64,000 bases of DNA from Blastocladiella emersonii ATCC 22665. Its lineage: Eukaryota; Blastocladiomycota; Blastocladiomycetes; Blastocladiales; Blastocladiaceae. Positions 19,923-31,395 of the stretch are shown here, piece after piece; the stretch's first letter is position 1; each line of letters begins with the position of its first letter. Below the pieces are notes generated by a model that had not been told where the DNA came from, did not search any database, and was given only the letters and a program-made list of their open reading frames with translations. The stretch is from positions 496,001-560,000 of the forward strand of contig JANHCV010000014.1 of NCBI GenBank assembly GCA_025594325.1, given 5' to 3'. Position numbers and translations under genes: made by a program.

Positions 19923-22833
19923 ATGGACGCACCTCTTGATGAAGCACCACCCGCACCTGCGCCAGACACCTCGGCTGCGCCCAACGCCGACGTCGAACGC
20001 GACGCGGAGCCCATCGTCGCAGAACCCGTCGTGACCGTCGTCCGCGCGTCGACCGACGACGTCGCGCCGCCCTCCCCACCACTCGATCCCGACCGCGGCG
20101 ACCCGCCGGGCCTACAACTCGGCGACCTGACCGCGTCCTTCGAGGAGCTCGCCGCGAGCCAGGCGCTCCCGCTCGACGGCCCGGACGACGACGCGTACGA
20201 TCCGACCGACGGCGGCGGCACCGCGGGCGGCGATGTTCCGCGTCTTGCGCTCGACGAGCCCGATCCCAACGACGACGCCGACGACGATGCAGACACGGAT
20301 ACGGACCAGCCCGACGACGACGGGTCGGCCGCCGAGCTCCCGCGTTCCATGACCGATCTGGCCGCGAAAGACGGCGTTGGCGGCGGGCGGCAGCGGAAAC
20401 GGCGCCTATCGTCGTCCTTCTCGGGCCTCCCGACGCTCGCGCCGCCGCACGCGCCGGCGCTGCAGCGCGTGCGCAGCGGGCCGTCGCCTCTGGGCGTTCC
20501 TGGCCCACCTGCTTCGCCCACCTCGACGAGCGGGAGCGGATCCGCCGCACCAACCGCCACGGCCCCAAAACTACAACCCGCGAAATCGGACCTGATCGCG
20601 CTGCATGAGCCGCTCAGCGCCGGCCTCAACCCGCTCGCGTCGGGCACGCGTTCGCTGGCGGCGTCCGACTACCTGAAAGCGTCGGACCCTTTGCACCGGC
20701 GCGAGTCGCACTCGCTGATGTTCACGGGGGCGGCGCTCGGGATCCAGCAGCAGACGCAGTCGCAGATCCTCAACAAGCTGAACCTGCACGCCATGTACCA
20801 GCAGGCCAAGGCCATGGTCGGCGCCAAGAACGGGAAGCTCACGCCCGCCGAGTGGTGGCGGTTTGCAATTCTGAGCGTTATGCGGTACGATTTCGGGGTT
20901 TCTCACTCCCCCGTCCCACACTAACTCCGTCGTTGTAGTGTCGTCCGCGCGCTCGGCGGGTTCAACATCTCGGTGCTCGAGGCGCTGGAGCAGAGCACGC
21001 AGCAGCAGGACAAGGCGGGCGGCGGGGCGGGCGGCGCGGGCGGCGGCGGCGCGCGCGGGCCCGAGTTCCGCCTGCAGGACTACGTGTCGCGGCCGACGTT
21101 TATCATCTCGCCCGATATCCGCCAGACCCTCGACAAGCACCGCAGCGAGTACACGGAGGAGGATTTCGCCATGATCGAGCGGTTGACGGAGCGGATGCCG
21201 TCGTTCCAGGTACGCGGACGTGGGGCGATGGCCGTGGACGGTGTGACTGACGGGTCGCTGTGAGCGTAGAAATACTCGCCCGAGGTCCGGCGCAAGCTGT
21301 GCCACAGTCTGCAGTACGAGGTGTTTGGGCCGGTACGTTTTTTTGGGGCGGACGATGGCCATGGCCGCCGCGGTGCTGACGGTGACCGCCGTGTAGGGCC
21401 GGATCATGGTCAAGCAGGGCCACGACCCCAAGTCGTTCTACTTTATCCTCAACGGGAACGTGCAGGTGTTCAAGTACGAGAACGACGTGCGGATCGACCT
21501 CAACGACCTGAGTTCTGGTACGCGCGGCCGCTCCACGTTCTCCTCCACAACTCTCACCCACGGCGACCGTGTAGGCGACTCCTTCGGCGAACTCGCTCTG
21601 CTCAAGGGCACGAAACGCACCGCGAGCGTGAAATGCACGACGCGCACCGAGTTCTTCCGCATCGACAAGGACGACTTCCTGGACGTGCTCAAGAACACGG
21701 CCGAGGAGGACATCCAGTCGAAGCTCGAGTTCTTCCAGGCCATCCCGTTCCTGTCCGACATCTCCCCCGCGAACCTGAACCGCCTCGCCGAGCTCTGCTC
21801 GAAACGCAAGTTACCCACCAACTCGGTCATCGTACGCGAGCGCGAATCGCTCAACGCCATCTGCATGATCCGGTCCGGCAGCGTGCGCATCCTGCGCATC
21901 GTCCCCTTCCGCAAGGTGCCCCGGAGCAACGCGCGGTACTCGCTCGAACCGTGCCCGATGCCCGAGCCCATGGCGGGGACGGCCGCGGCCGCGGCGGCGG
22001 CTGCGCACCAGAAGATCGCTGCGTCCGTTGGCGCGGCGGCCGCCGCGTCGCTCGAGCCCGGCGCGATGCCGTCCCGCCCGATCGGACGCGACGGGTCGAC
22101 GCCCATGGCGGCGGCGAGTGGGAACGGCGGCGACGTGATCTGCAAGCTGCTGTGCACGGGGTTCCTCGGCGCGGGGCAGTACTTTGGCCAGGAGTGTGTC
22201 CTCGCGTCGCTCGAGCGGCGCAAGGGGATCAACGCCGAGTCCCCCTCCGCGGCCGCCAACGGCGCCAACCCCGCCGCGCCGACCCCCGCCAGCAACAACC
22301 CAACCACCCCCACCGCCGCCGCGGCGTCCGCCGCGACCGCCTCCCTCGTGGGCTCGCCCCACTCGATCGTGACGTGCGAGCCGACCGAGATCCTGCGCAT
22401 CTCGAAGGTCGACTTCCTCAAGTTGATGACGCCGCGCGCGCTGTCGCTCATGGAGATGCAGGACCGCGAGGCGCGCGCCGCCGGGTTCGGGACGCCCTTG
22501 GCCGAGCTGCAGGCCGCGTTCATCCACGCGCGACGCTGGGCGCATTTCCGGACCAAAGTCCTCGGCGAGATCGTCGTGGATAAGGAGACACGCCGCGAGA
22601 GGAAGATCCGCGAGCTCGGGTTGTCGGGCGGGTCGACGGCGAGGAAGGTGGGGGTGGGGGTGGGGATGTTGCCGCCTGTGCGGAGCCCGGAGCGCGGTGG
22701 CGGTGGTGGGTCGCCGGGCCGCGCGGCGACGAGGAAACCGGCCGGCGGCGACCGCGGCGCGCCACCGCCGCCTCCGCCTGCGCGCCTCGCCGCGATCGGA
22801 AGACATGGTGGTGGCGCAGCAGCGCGTCCCTGA
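19923..22833 (+). CDS. Cyclic-nucleotide-binding-domain protein (CNBD2-like)
   Basis: Five exons (19923-20884, 20939-21209, 21270-21332, 21397-21517, 21575-22833) give about 891 residues. The first 250 residues are acidic and disordered. A helical segment (LHAMYQQAKAMVG) and a linker lead into CNB domain A, with GRIMVKQGHDPKSFYFIL and the phosphate-binding cassette GDSFGELALLKGTKRTAS. The cassette keeps the Glu and Arg that hold cAMP/cGMP. Domain B (about from LEFFQAIPFLSDISP) has GQYFGQECVL, no cassette Arg, and two long Ala/Pro-rich insertions, so it probably does not bind nucleotide. There is no kinase domain. A PKA-regulatory-type pseudosubstrate is not obvious, so CNBD2-like is preferred over PKA-R. 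Confidence 0.75.
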
Positions 22834-22903
22834 GATCCGCGGAAAAACTTTCCCCTCGCTCGGCGTTGATAGAAATCAATAGATAGTCTTACCCAGTTCT
22901 TCA

Positions 22904-24688
22904 TCACGGCCACCGCAACGCGGCCTCGTCGAGCTCGGGATACTTTCTCGCGCGTGCCTTGGCGAGGGCGGCGCGGACCACGGCGAGGTCGACGCGCAGG
23001 CGGTACGTGCGTTTCCCGGACCCGGGGTCGTGGCCGTCGGGGACCAGCATGCCGTGGTACTGCAGCGTGGTGACGATGTCGTCGGCGGTCATGCCCGTGC
23101 GGTGCGAGATGGCGTTGATGGAGCACGCGGTCGCGGGGCCGTCATGGCGCGCGCCGCGTTTGCTGCTGCTGCTGTTGCCGCCGCTTCGTTTGCTCGAGGT
23201 TGGTGGTGGTGGTGGTGCGGCGGAAGCAGCGAGCGGGTCGCCGTTCTCGTCGATGCCGAGAACCGCGAGGAGCGCGGAAAAGACCTGGGTGCGCCAGTAG
23301 CTGCGGTACGAGAAGGCGCCGAGGTCCGAGAGCGGTTTCTCGGGGGTTCCGGGCCGGTGGTCGCGGCGCGAGAGGAGGTACGAGAAGGCGATGAGGTACT
23401 GGCCGTACCCCTTGCGCTGGTGCGGCGGGAGCGTCATGATACACGACAGGTTGTAACCCGCGACGGACCGCTTCTCTTTCGAGAAATACCCGACGAGGCG
23501 ACACCCGTCGGCGTCGTTCTCGGTCAGCACGTAGAAGAGGAACGGCTCGACGTCGTAGTACAGGGTCTTGTGGTCGAGGAACATTTTCGCGAGCAGGCAC
23601 AGGTTCTGGCAGTAGACTTTGGCCAGCCGCCCGTCGACCTCGAAGATGCTCCGGTTGTGCGCCGCGTCGCGGTAGATCTCGCGCCCGGGCGGGAACCGCG
23701 ACGGGCATTTCGCGGAGTGCCGCGACACGACGAACCCGCTGTTCATGTACTTGAGGCAGAACGGGCACAGGTACAGGACGCGCCCGCGCGTGTACTCTTC
23801 CGGGTACGGCGCGCTGTACCAGGTGCGCATCCGGTACCGCCCGAGGATCAGGTGCTCGATGTTGTTGCTGCGGTCGGTCCGCTGGTTGACGGGCGGTGGC
23901 GGGGCCGGCCGGTCGCGCCCGTCGCGCTCCCCCTCCTCCCCCTCCTCCTCGTCGCGTCGTGGCGGCCAGTCGAGCACATCCGGCTGCACGTTCGCCGTGA
24001 CCGCGGTAATCTCGGCGCGGTCGGCGTCGGTCGGGCGGAACCGCGTGTTGTCGGCCTCGCGCGCCGACAGCTGGCCGCCGAAGAAGCGGCGGAGTTCCGG
24101 GACGCGCGCGAGCGGGTTGTACTCGGGCAGCCCGAGCGGCAGGGGTTTCCCGAGACACCGCGGGCACTTGTAGGGCCGCGCCGTCGAGATGGACGGGTTC
24201 CCCAGACACGCCGTGTGGTAGATGCGGTCGCACCCGACGCAGTGGACCGACGGGACCGCGGGCGGTTTGCTGGTGCGTTGCGAGGAGGAGGAGGGGGCGG
24301 ACCGGGGCGCGGATCGGCTTGAGGAAGAAGAGGGCGCGGTGGTGGAGGGGGGTTCCTAGACACACTCCGCGGCGAGCGTCAGGGACGAGTCTGGCCGGGT
24401 TTCGGGGGAAAGAAAGACGTACGGGCTCGGCGTCGGGCGGCTTGTCGCACACGGCGCACGTCTTGCACTCGCCGCAGCACCACGCGTACTCGCGCGCGTG
24501 CACCTCGCACTCCTCGGAGAACTCGAGGCACGACGGGTGGACTACGCGGGGCGGGCGGGTCAGCGCGATCGCGGTACGACACGGCCAGAGAGCGTACAAT
24601 AGCGCTTGCACGTGGCGCAGTGCAGCGTGCGCTCGTCGTTGACGAGGCGGCACTCGTGGCACGCGGCGCGGTCGCGGAGCAGGTTCAT
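22904..24688 (-). CDS. MYST-family histone acetyltransferase with two PHD modules (MOZ/KAT6-like)
   Basis: Three exons (24688-24598, 24541-24423, 24355-22904) splice in frame to about 553 aa. Residues 1-70 have the MOZ-type PHD pattern CHEC...HCATC...HPSCLEF...[12 protein letters not shown] Ser/Pro linker is followed by a second Cys/His module, [16 protein letters not shown]...CPRC. The MYST domain has the C2HC finger ([11 protein letters not shown]...RHSAKC), the autoacetylated Lys ([11 protein letters not shown]), the acetyl-CoA loop [14 protein letters not shown] and the catalytic Glu in PEKPLSDLG. It would acetylate histone H3/H4 tails in the nucleus, guided by PHD reading of H3. Animal MOZ is far longer, so this is a compact version nearer yeast Sas3 in size. 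The start is the first ATG of exon 1. It is divergent from SEC22. Confidence 0.93.
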
Positions 24689-24978
24689 GGGGCTCGCGCG
24701 CGCTTGTTGCGCCGAGTCGTTGGTTGGTTACGTGGCGTTTGGGGGGTGTAGAGGACGCGTGGCCGTCGTAGGTTGCCGTGAGTGAGCCGGGTCGGCCGGC
24801 CGTGCGTGCGGGGGTGGGCGAGTGCGGCGGCACGGCGGCGGCGGCGACCGCCCAGGGGCGAACAGCTGAACTGAACGCGCCGCGGTCGCCACGCTGGCAC
24901 CCGCTTCTTCCTCGCCGCGCTCTCTCTCTCTCCCGACCCCGCAAACCAAACCGGCTTCCATGTATCTGACCCGCTAGT

Positions 24979-25749
24979 ATGGTCCGCTCATCCATCATCA
25001 CGCGGCTGGCCGACGGCCTCCCGCTCGCCGCGTCCATGGACGACGCGCAGGTCCGTCCTTTGCTTTGCGCGCGCCGCACTCGACCAGGCGCCTCTCACAC
25101 CCTCTTGGGGGAACCTAGACGGAGGCGCAGCTGCGCGACGCCAAGAACCAGGCCAAGCAGCTGATGCTCAAGCTGTCGCCGCAGTCGGAGCCGCGGTGCT
25201 CGATTGAGGCGGGCGCCGTGTCGTTCCAGTACGCCCCTCTCCCCCTCTCCCTTCCCCCACCCCACTAACACGGCCCCGTGTAGCTACATGGTCGAGAACG
25301 GCGTGTGCTACCTGACGATCTGCGACCGCGCGTACCCGCGCAACCTGGCCTTCGATTTCCTGTCGGAACTCTCGCGCGAGTTCTTTTCCGCGCACGGGCA
25401 CGACGTCGCGACCGCGACGCGCCCTTACGCGTTCGTCAAGTTCGACACGCTGATGCAGAAGCTGCGTCGCCAGTACCAGGACACGCGCAACGCGGGCCAC
25501 CTGCAGCGGCTCAACGAGGACCTGAACGACGTGACGCGCATCATGACCAAGAACGTCGAGGACCTGCTGTACCGCGGCGACTCGCTCGACCGGATCGGGG
25601 CCATGAGCGACGCGCTCCGGGACTCGTCGCTCAAGTACCGCAAGGACGCGCGCAAGTTGCGCCTCGAGGCCATGTACCGCACCTACGGGCCACCGGCGGT
25701 CGTGGTACTGGTCGTCCTGCTGGTGCTGTACCTGCGCTACCTCTACTGA
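24979..25749 (+). CDS. SEC22: Vesicle R-SNARE SEC22
   Basis: Three exons (24979-25050, 25119-25228, 25284-25749) encode 215 residues, the usual Sec22 length. The longin domain opens with IITRLADGLPLAAS, and CSIEAGAVSFHYMVENGVCYL follows across exons 2 and 3. The SNARE motif is LNEDLNDVTRIMTKNVEDLLYRG with the zero-layer Arg. A single C-terminal membrane anchor (VVVLVVLLVLYLRYLY) ends the protein. It acts in ER-Golgi traffic, both anterograde and retrograde. The first donor is an unusual GTCCGT; the other is GTACGC. The gene is divergent from the MYST gene and convergent with the NAD(P)HX dehydratase gene, with only 44 bp between the stop codons. Confidence 0.95.
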
Positions 25750-25793
25750 GTCGCTCTTCGAATGAATTGATCGCTGTTTGTGTACATGAACAA

Positions 25794-26995
25794 TCACTCC
25801 TGCGCAGTCGGCACATCAAACGCATCAGCAAACACCCGCGGCAACGCATCCAGCACCGCGCCCGTGGTTGTGCCGCGCCCGTGCTCCCCAAACGCGCGGT
25901 TGGACGCCATGCGCGTCACGGCGCACGCCGCCCACATGCTGTGCACCGACAACCCCTCCCCGCCCTTGATCCGGTCCCACGCGAGAAACGTCGCGAGCGC
26001 GCCCGTCAGCACGTCGCCCTGCCCGCCGAACCGCCGCAGCCCGCCGTCCTCGTTACACGCTGCCGCGTGCAGGGTCCCGTTGACCTCCTGGGAGATACGG
26101 TCAACCTTGCCCTTCTCAACCACCGCGACCCCGCCGAGCTGCGCCACCACGTCGCGCAGGGTCGCGTCGCCGGGGAGCCGCAGCGCGTCGAGCAGGCGGC
26201 GGAACTCGGCCACGTTCGGCGTCAGGACCGCGTGCGGGTAGCCGCGGATGATGTTTGGGTCTTGCGCGACGAGGTACAGCGCGTCCTAAGGCCACGAGTT
26301 AGCGCCGCGGCGCGAGACTCGGCCGAAAAGCGTACCGCGTCAAGCACAACCGGCATCCCGCGCTCCTTCACCGCCGCCAAAATCCCGCGCGCGAGCTGCA
26401 TCATGACGGGGTCGCGCCCGAGTCCCGGGCCCAGGACGACGCAGTGGAACCGCGGGAGCAGGTCGGCCACGCGTTTCACGATGTCTTCGGGGGAAGCCGG
26501 ACGCAGCGGCAGCGAGTCGGACGTGCGCAGGTACGGGTGCACGATCAGCTCGGGCGAGTACGACTTGATCACGGGGCCCGCGGTCACGTCGCAGATGACG
26601 TGGGATAGGTCTGCGCCCTAAGATGAAGGAGGGGTGAGAGGGAGAGGGGAGGATGGGGAGGGGGATGAGGGGAGGCGGACCAGCTTGAGCGACGCCATGG
26701 CCGAAAAGTACGGCGCGCCCGTGTACCTGCTCCACAGGTGAGTCTCAGCGCGATACCGACGGTCACGACGGCGAGGCGTACTCTTCGCACCCGCCGATCA
26801 CGGCGACTCGGCCTACGCAACAGCGTCAGCATCGCCCTCACGCAGCGCGGCGGCGAACGTACCGCACTGCCCCTTGTACAGCTCGTGCGACAGGACGGGC
26901 ACCGTGGCGCGGAACGCCGCGAGGTGTGCTGCGCGCTGCGACGCCAGGAGTGAATGCATCGGGTTCGGGTTGGGTTCGTCGCCGTCGTGCTCCAT
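25794..26995 (-). CDS. ATP/ADP-dependent NAD(P)H-hydrate dehydratase
   Basis: Five exons (26995-26863, 26812-26782, 26726-26681, 26617-26336, 26285-25794) give about 327 aa, the usual length. Spliced motifs are [30 protein letters not shown], the ribokinase-like [16 protein letters not shown] and the catalytic/phosphate loop [11 protein letters not shown]. The enzyme repairs damaged, hydrated NAD(P)H (S-epimer) back to NAD(P)H using ATP or ADP, in cytosol or mitochondria; no transit peptide is obvious. Exons 2 and 3 are only 31 and 46 nt. Donors are GTACG or GTCCG. The gene shares a 174-bp divergent promoter with acyl-CoA oxidase. Confidence 0.92.
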
Positions 26996-27169
26996 GGTTG
27001 CAAAGGGTGGCGGTGAGGAGAACGCGTCTCGGAACGCGCCGCGGCGAGGCCATGACCGCGTGCGCCGGGTCGGCTGTGACGGTCCGAGGATCCCGAGGGC
27101 GAGCCGCCCGTACAAAACCCCATCGTCGCCCCCCACCGGCTCTCTCTCCCCACCGATGCAACGTACTGA

Positions 27170-29256
27170 ATGACCACCATGCTCCGCATCCCGTTCACGC
27201 TTCCGCCCGCGTCCGAGCTGCAAGCGCTCGTCGCCCGGCTCCCTCCGGCGCCCGCGCACCTCGCCGTCGCGTCGTACACCCCGCCGTCGTGCCACTCCGA
27301 CCTGGCCCTCGAACGGTCGCGCGCCGGCGCCAAGGCGCTCGCCGAGGACGTGTCGCTGCTCATCCACGACGACGACGCGCTGGTGCGCGAGTTCAAGCGG
27401 CGGCTCAACGGCGTCCTCGAGCTGCTGCCGACGGTCGGCGCGCCGCAGGTCAGCTACTTTCTCAACAAGGAGCAGCTGTACGCGCGCGCGTGCCGCGCCA
27501 TGGCCGAGATCCTGGGGGTCGTGCGCGAGTACGCGATCCCGCGCGCGATGCAGGTGCTCGTCTGGGAGGCGGCCGGCGAGCTCGTCCCGCTGTTCCTCCA
27601 CTGCGGCATGTTTATCCCGACGATCGAGAATTTGGGGTCCGAGGAGCAGAAGCGCGAGTGGCTGCCCAAGTGTCTCGACCTCACCATGATTGGCGCGTAT
27701 GCGCAGACGGAGGTCGGGCATGGGTCCAACGTTGCGGTACGGTTTCGCGGAGAGCTCGTGTGGGAGCGAGCAAAAGGAGCACCAGGAGTAGCGCTGACGA
27801 GTCGAAACGCGTGTGTGAACAGGGCCTCGAGACGACCGCGACCTTCGACCCGGCCACCGACGAGTTCATTATCGAAACCCCGACCCTCACCGCTTACAAG
27901 TGCTGGCCCGGCGCGCTCGCGCACACGGCCAACCACGCGCTGGTCCTCGCGCAGATCGTGGTCGCCGGAAAGTCGCATGGCGTGCACCCGATCATGGTCC
28001 AGCTCCGCGACCACGGCTCCCACGAGCCCCGCGCCGGTGTCTCGCTCACGGATCTCGGACCCAAGCTGTCGTTCAATACGATGGACAATGGATTCCTCTC
28101 CCTCAAGGGCGTCCGGGTGCCGCGGACCAACCTCCTCGGCGGCTCGCTGCGCGTGACGTCGTCGGGCGCCGTCACCCCCGTCGCGGCGTCGGCGCTCGTG
28201 TACAAGACGATGCTGCAGATGCGCGCGGGCATCGTCATGGGCGCGTCGCAGGCGCTGTGGCGCGGGTGCACCGTCGCGACGCGGTACTCGGTCGTGCGCC
28301 GCCAGTTTGCCGCCGACCCCTCGACTTCGGCGGGTGAATCCGCCATCCTCGACTACGAGTCGCAGCAGTACAAGATCGCGGTCCCGCTCGCCGCCTCGTT
28401 CGCGTTCCATTTCGCGGGGCGCACCGTCGACGCCCTCGTCGCGAGCGCGGGGACCGAGACCCGCGCGCTGCGCCACGCGCATATCGTCTCGTCGTGCCTC
28501 AAGGTCGTCACGACCAACGCCACGACCACGTACCTCGAGACCCTGCGCCGCGCGCTCGGCGGGCACGGGTACGCCAAGACGGCGGGGCTCGCGGACCTCG
28601 CGACGACCTACGCCCAGATGGTCACGGTCGAGGGCGAGAACACGGTGCTCGCGCGCCAGGTCGTCCGCGCGTTTGCGAAACCCGATCACGGGCTGTTCGC
28701 CGAGTCCGCCGCGGTCCCCGTCGTGGCCGACTGGACGGACGCGTCCGCTGTCGCCGCATTCCTCGAGTCCCGCGCGACCGCGCAGATCACACGGTACCGC
28801 GCGACGCGGTCGCTCGTCGTGTGCGACGCCATGTGCACGACGGCCGGGTGGGCGCTGGTGTTCCGCGCGCTGGCCCGCGGGATCGCCGAAACCGCGGACC
28901 GCCCCGTCGCGCGGATCCTGCGCCCGTGTGTCGCGGTCCTCGCGTCGCACGTCGTGCTCGAGGCAACGGCCGAGGTCGGCGGCGACTTGACGCGCGACGA
29001 CGTGTCGCGGCTGTACGCGGCGCAGGCCGAGGGGCTCAAGGCGATCCGCCCGTGGCTCGTCGCGGTCACGGACGGGTTCGGGTTCACGGACCGCGAGATG
29101 GCCGCGGCCGCGGGCCGGAGTGATGGGAACGTGTACGAGACGATGCTGCAGTGGGCCAAGGAGCACGAGCCGCTCAACCGCCATCGTGTTAACCCGGCGT
29201 TCAAGGAGTTTATGGTGCCGCTCATGGGGAAGGGTGTCGGTGCGTCTAAGCTGTAA
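27170..29256 (+). CDS. Peroxisomal acyl-CoA oxidase
   Basis: Exon 1 (27170-27736) and exon 2 (27823-29256) encode about 666 residues, in the family range. FAD/substrate-domain signatures are present: MIGAYAQTEVGHGSNV, KCWPGALAHTANHALVLAQ and GVRVPRTNLL. The catalytic-Glu region reads GGHGYAKTAGL...TVEGENTVLARQ. The protein ends in SKL, a perfect type 1 peroxisomal targeting signal. It would carry out the first, oxygen-consuming step of peroxisomal fatty-acid beta-oxidation, making trans-2-enoyl-CoA and H2O2. The ATG at 27170 is chosen; a second ATG lies 9 nt downstream. The intron is 86 nt with a GTACGG donor. Confidence 0.95.
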
Positions 29257-29920
29257 TTGAGGGTGTTGTTCGGAATGTATGGTTATTTTTGCTTCACGCG
29301 TTGGTCACATCGCAACGGACCACCTGACCGGCTCGCGCTGGTTCCCCAGCCTCGCGGCTGAAGGCCGCTTCCCTTCTCCTCCCCAGCTAGTCCTTCGACC
29401 ACTCTCGAGCGCCATGTAACTTAATGCAATCTACCGAGGAGCAGCCTGATTGTCTGATTATCCCACGGACGACTATGCCTAAGACATACGACTCGGCTCA
29501 GCTTGACTCTGGTCTGGGATCCTGCTCAAAGCCACGACTCCCCATGCCCAAACTCATTGTCTTCAAGTTGCTCGATGCACTTGCAACCGAAGTGGAGCAG
29601 TTTCCACCTGGACGGTGTTTGGAGTACCGAGTCCGCGGACGCCGCATCATTCATTTTACCCATTCGAGCGATTGTGACGCGTTCAAGCTGGTAACTGTCC
29701 CGTTGCCTACACGAGCCGCAGAACCATGTTGCATTGCGTTGCCGCGTGAGCGTCCGCCGTGGAACCAAGCATCATACGGCTTGCACTTTTAAGGCTGCGC
29801 CCAGCTGTGATTTTCATCCAGAACCTCTACGTCACAAAGCGCCTGATTGCACGGGCACACCTGCTTCCCTAGCCGATCTTGACTGGTGCTCCACCTACAC
29901 CACGGCAAGAACTTTAAACT
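29257..29920. other. Intergenic DNA with one unassigned ORF
   Basis: The 3' flank of acyl-CoA oxidase is followed by a plus-strand ORF (29424-29792, about 122 aa, starting MQSTEEQPDC) with no recognisable family. Its base composition is less GC-rich than the neighbouring genes. It ends about 130 bp before the terminal-inverted-repeat element. It could be a remnant; I would not call it a gene. Confidence 0.3.
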
Positions 29921-30143
29921 ATACGGTCGTTTCCACTCAGAAATGAACAGGCTGGCTGAGTGGCTGCGTTTCGGTCCCCGGATGCGCCTCAGTTGAGCTT
30001 TTTTTCGCTCGCTCGCGCGCTCGAAACGGTCCCCGGTTGCGCCTTTTCGCTGCCCTCCCGCGGCCTCGGCCCGCGGAGCCCCCCGCAACACATCACGTGC
30101 GCTCACACCACGCAACCGACGCGTCCCGGGACGCGCTTTTGCA
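29921..30143 (+). repeat. Left terminal inverted repeat
   Basis: This is the left arm of the element. It begins ATACGGTCGTTTCCACTCAG and ends with CGCGCTTTTGCA. It pairs with 31077-31299 over its whole length. Confidence 0.85.
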
Positions 30144-30659
30144 GCTGTGGGGGATCATTGCCAGCGAAACAGCGATCACGGAAGACTTGGACAGAATGCA
30201 CATGGATATGACGATCACAAACTCGCCGCTGTCCGCATGCACTGGGAGGAAACAGTTGTATGGCAAAAGAGCGGAACAGCGGGAACACGAGGGGCGAAAT
30301 CAAGGGAGGTAAGAGAGGTAAGGGGGAGAAGGTAGGAGGTGTGGAGGGGTGCGTGGCGAGGTCCTGCGTGCCCTGGTCGGGCGGCGCGGCCTCGTCGTCG
30401 TTGCGGCGTTGCTGTGACGACGAAACTGTCCAACTGCTGCTCATGAACACCGTGCTGTTGCTGCCGCCGCCCGAGAAGACCACCGTACTGCTGGTGCTGC
30501 TGCTACGGCTGCTTTAAGAGTGGCCCACTGCCGTGCCACTGGCAGCCGTAGTACTGATCGCTTTGCCGCCGCGTCAACGCGCTCATGCATTGCTGGCCGT
30601 TGAACTGCAGCCTGCCGTGTTCCGTGCCGCCAAACGACTGACCGCCGCCTGCCGTGTTG

Positions 30660-30815
30660 CGTGCCGCCTAATTACTGACCGCCGTGGTGATACTGCTGCT
30701 GCAAGCGCGAGGCGCCGCCGTACAGCTGGCCGTTGTCCCGCTGCAACAGCATGTTGGGGAACTGCTGGTCGCCGTGCTGCCACTGCTGCTGCGACGATGG
30801 ACATTCTACGCGCTT
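30660..30815 (-). pseudogene. Gln/Gly/His-rich coding fragment inside the element
   Basis: On the minus strand the core reads SSQQQWQHGDQQFPNMLL, then GQLYGGASRLQQQYHHGGQ, and meets a stop. Further CAG-rich stretches follow down to about 30430. The pattern looks like a low-complexity exon of a host gene caught by the element. No donor gene is visible in the window. Confidence 0.35.
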
Positions 30816-31076
30816 GAGACGCAAGGGCACCGCGTCTGCAACAGTGGCGCGCCTGACAGAAGCCGCGCGCGGTGTGCACCACGCGTTCGAGACGCAAGGC
30901 CACCACGACTGCGATCATGGCGCGTCGTGGGATACGCGCTCGCGTCAAACGTGCAACTGCATGACTTATACATTCATTGAGATCTACACTCCCGTTGTGC
31001 CAGCATCCACTCGACGACAGGCACCCCCCGGCCTCGCGTTAGCGCGTCGCGCACCTGCTCACGCGTGCGTGTCCGT

Positions 31077-31299
31077 TGCAAGAGCGCGTCCCGAGACGCG
31101 TCGGTTGCGTGGTGTGAGCGCACGTGATGCGTTGCGGGGGGCTCCGCGGGCCGAGGCCGCGGGAGGGCAGCGAAAAGGCGCAACCGGGGACCGTTTCGAG
31201 CGCGCGAGCGAGCGAAAAAAAGCTCAACTGAGGCGCATCCGGGGACCGAAACGCAGCCACTCAGCCAGCCTGTTCATTTCTGGGTGGAAACGACTGTAT
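31077..31299 (-). repeat. Right terminal inverted repeat
   Basis: This is the right arm. Read on the minus strand it begins ATACAGTCGTTTCCACCCAG and is about 98% identical to the left arm, with equal length. Confidence 0.85.
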
Positions 31300-31395
31300 C
31301 TCTCGCCGACTTGGACCCCCGAACGCCGCTTCATCGCGTGTATTCACCTCGCACTTGGTCAATCATCTCCTCACCCGCTCTTCCAGCACACGAAC

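Larger units (their letters stand above)
29921..31299. mobile_element. Non-autonomous element with 223-bp terminal inverted repeats
   Basis: The first 223 bp (29921-30143) and last 223 bp (31077-31299) are reverse complements of each other with about five mismatches and no gaps, so the element is 1379 bp. The arms contain a T7 tract, the palindromic GACGCGTC(C/T)(C/A)GGGACGCG region and a CACGTG-like site. No transposase motif is recognisable in the 933-bp core. I could not find an unambiguous target-site duplication. Long near-identical arms suggest a Mutator-like, foldback or MITE-type element that moved recently. Arg-rich ORFs within the arms are in-frame accidents of the repeat. Confidence 0.8.

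Noticed and set aside
21438-23126. 562-aa minus-strand ORF over the CNBD gene
   Set aside because: Low-complexity antisense of a GC-rich exon; conserved CNB motifs lie on the plus strand.
27454-29184. 576-aa minus-strand ORF opposite acyl-CoA oxidase
   Set aside because: Arg/Asp/Gly-rich shadow; the plus strand carries acyl-CoA oxidase motifs and PTS1.
29789-30115. 108-aa Arg-rich ORF in the left TIR as a gene
   Set aside because: The same peptide is read from the right TIR on the other strand; it is a by-product of the repeat with no domain.
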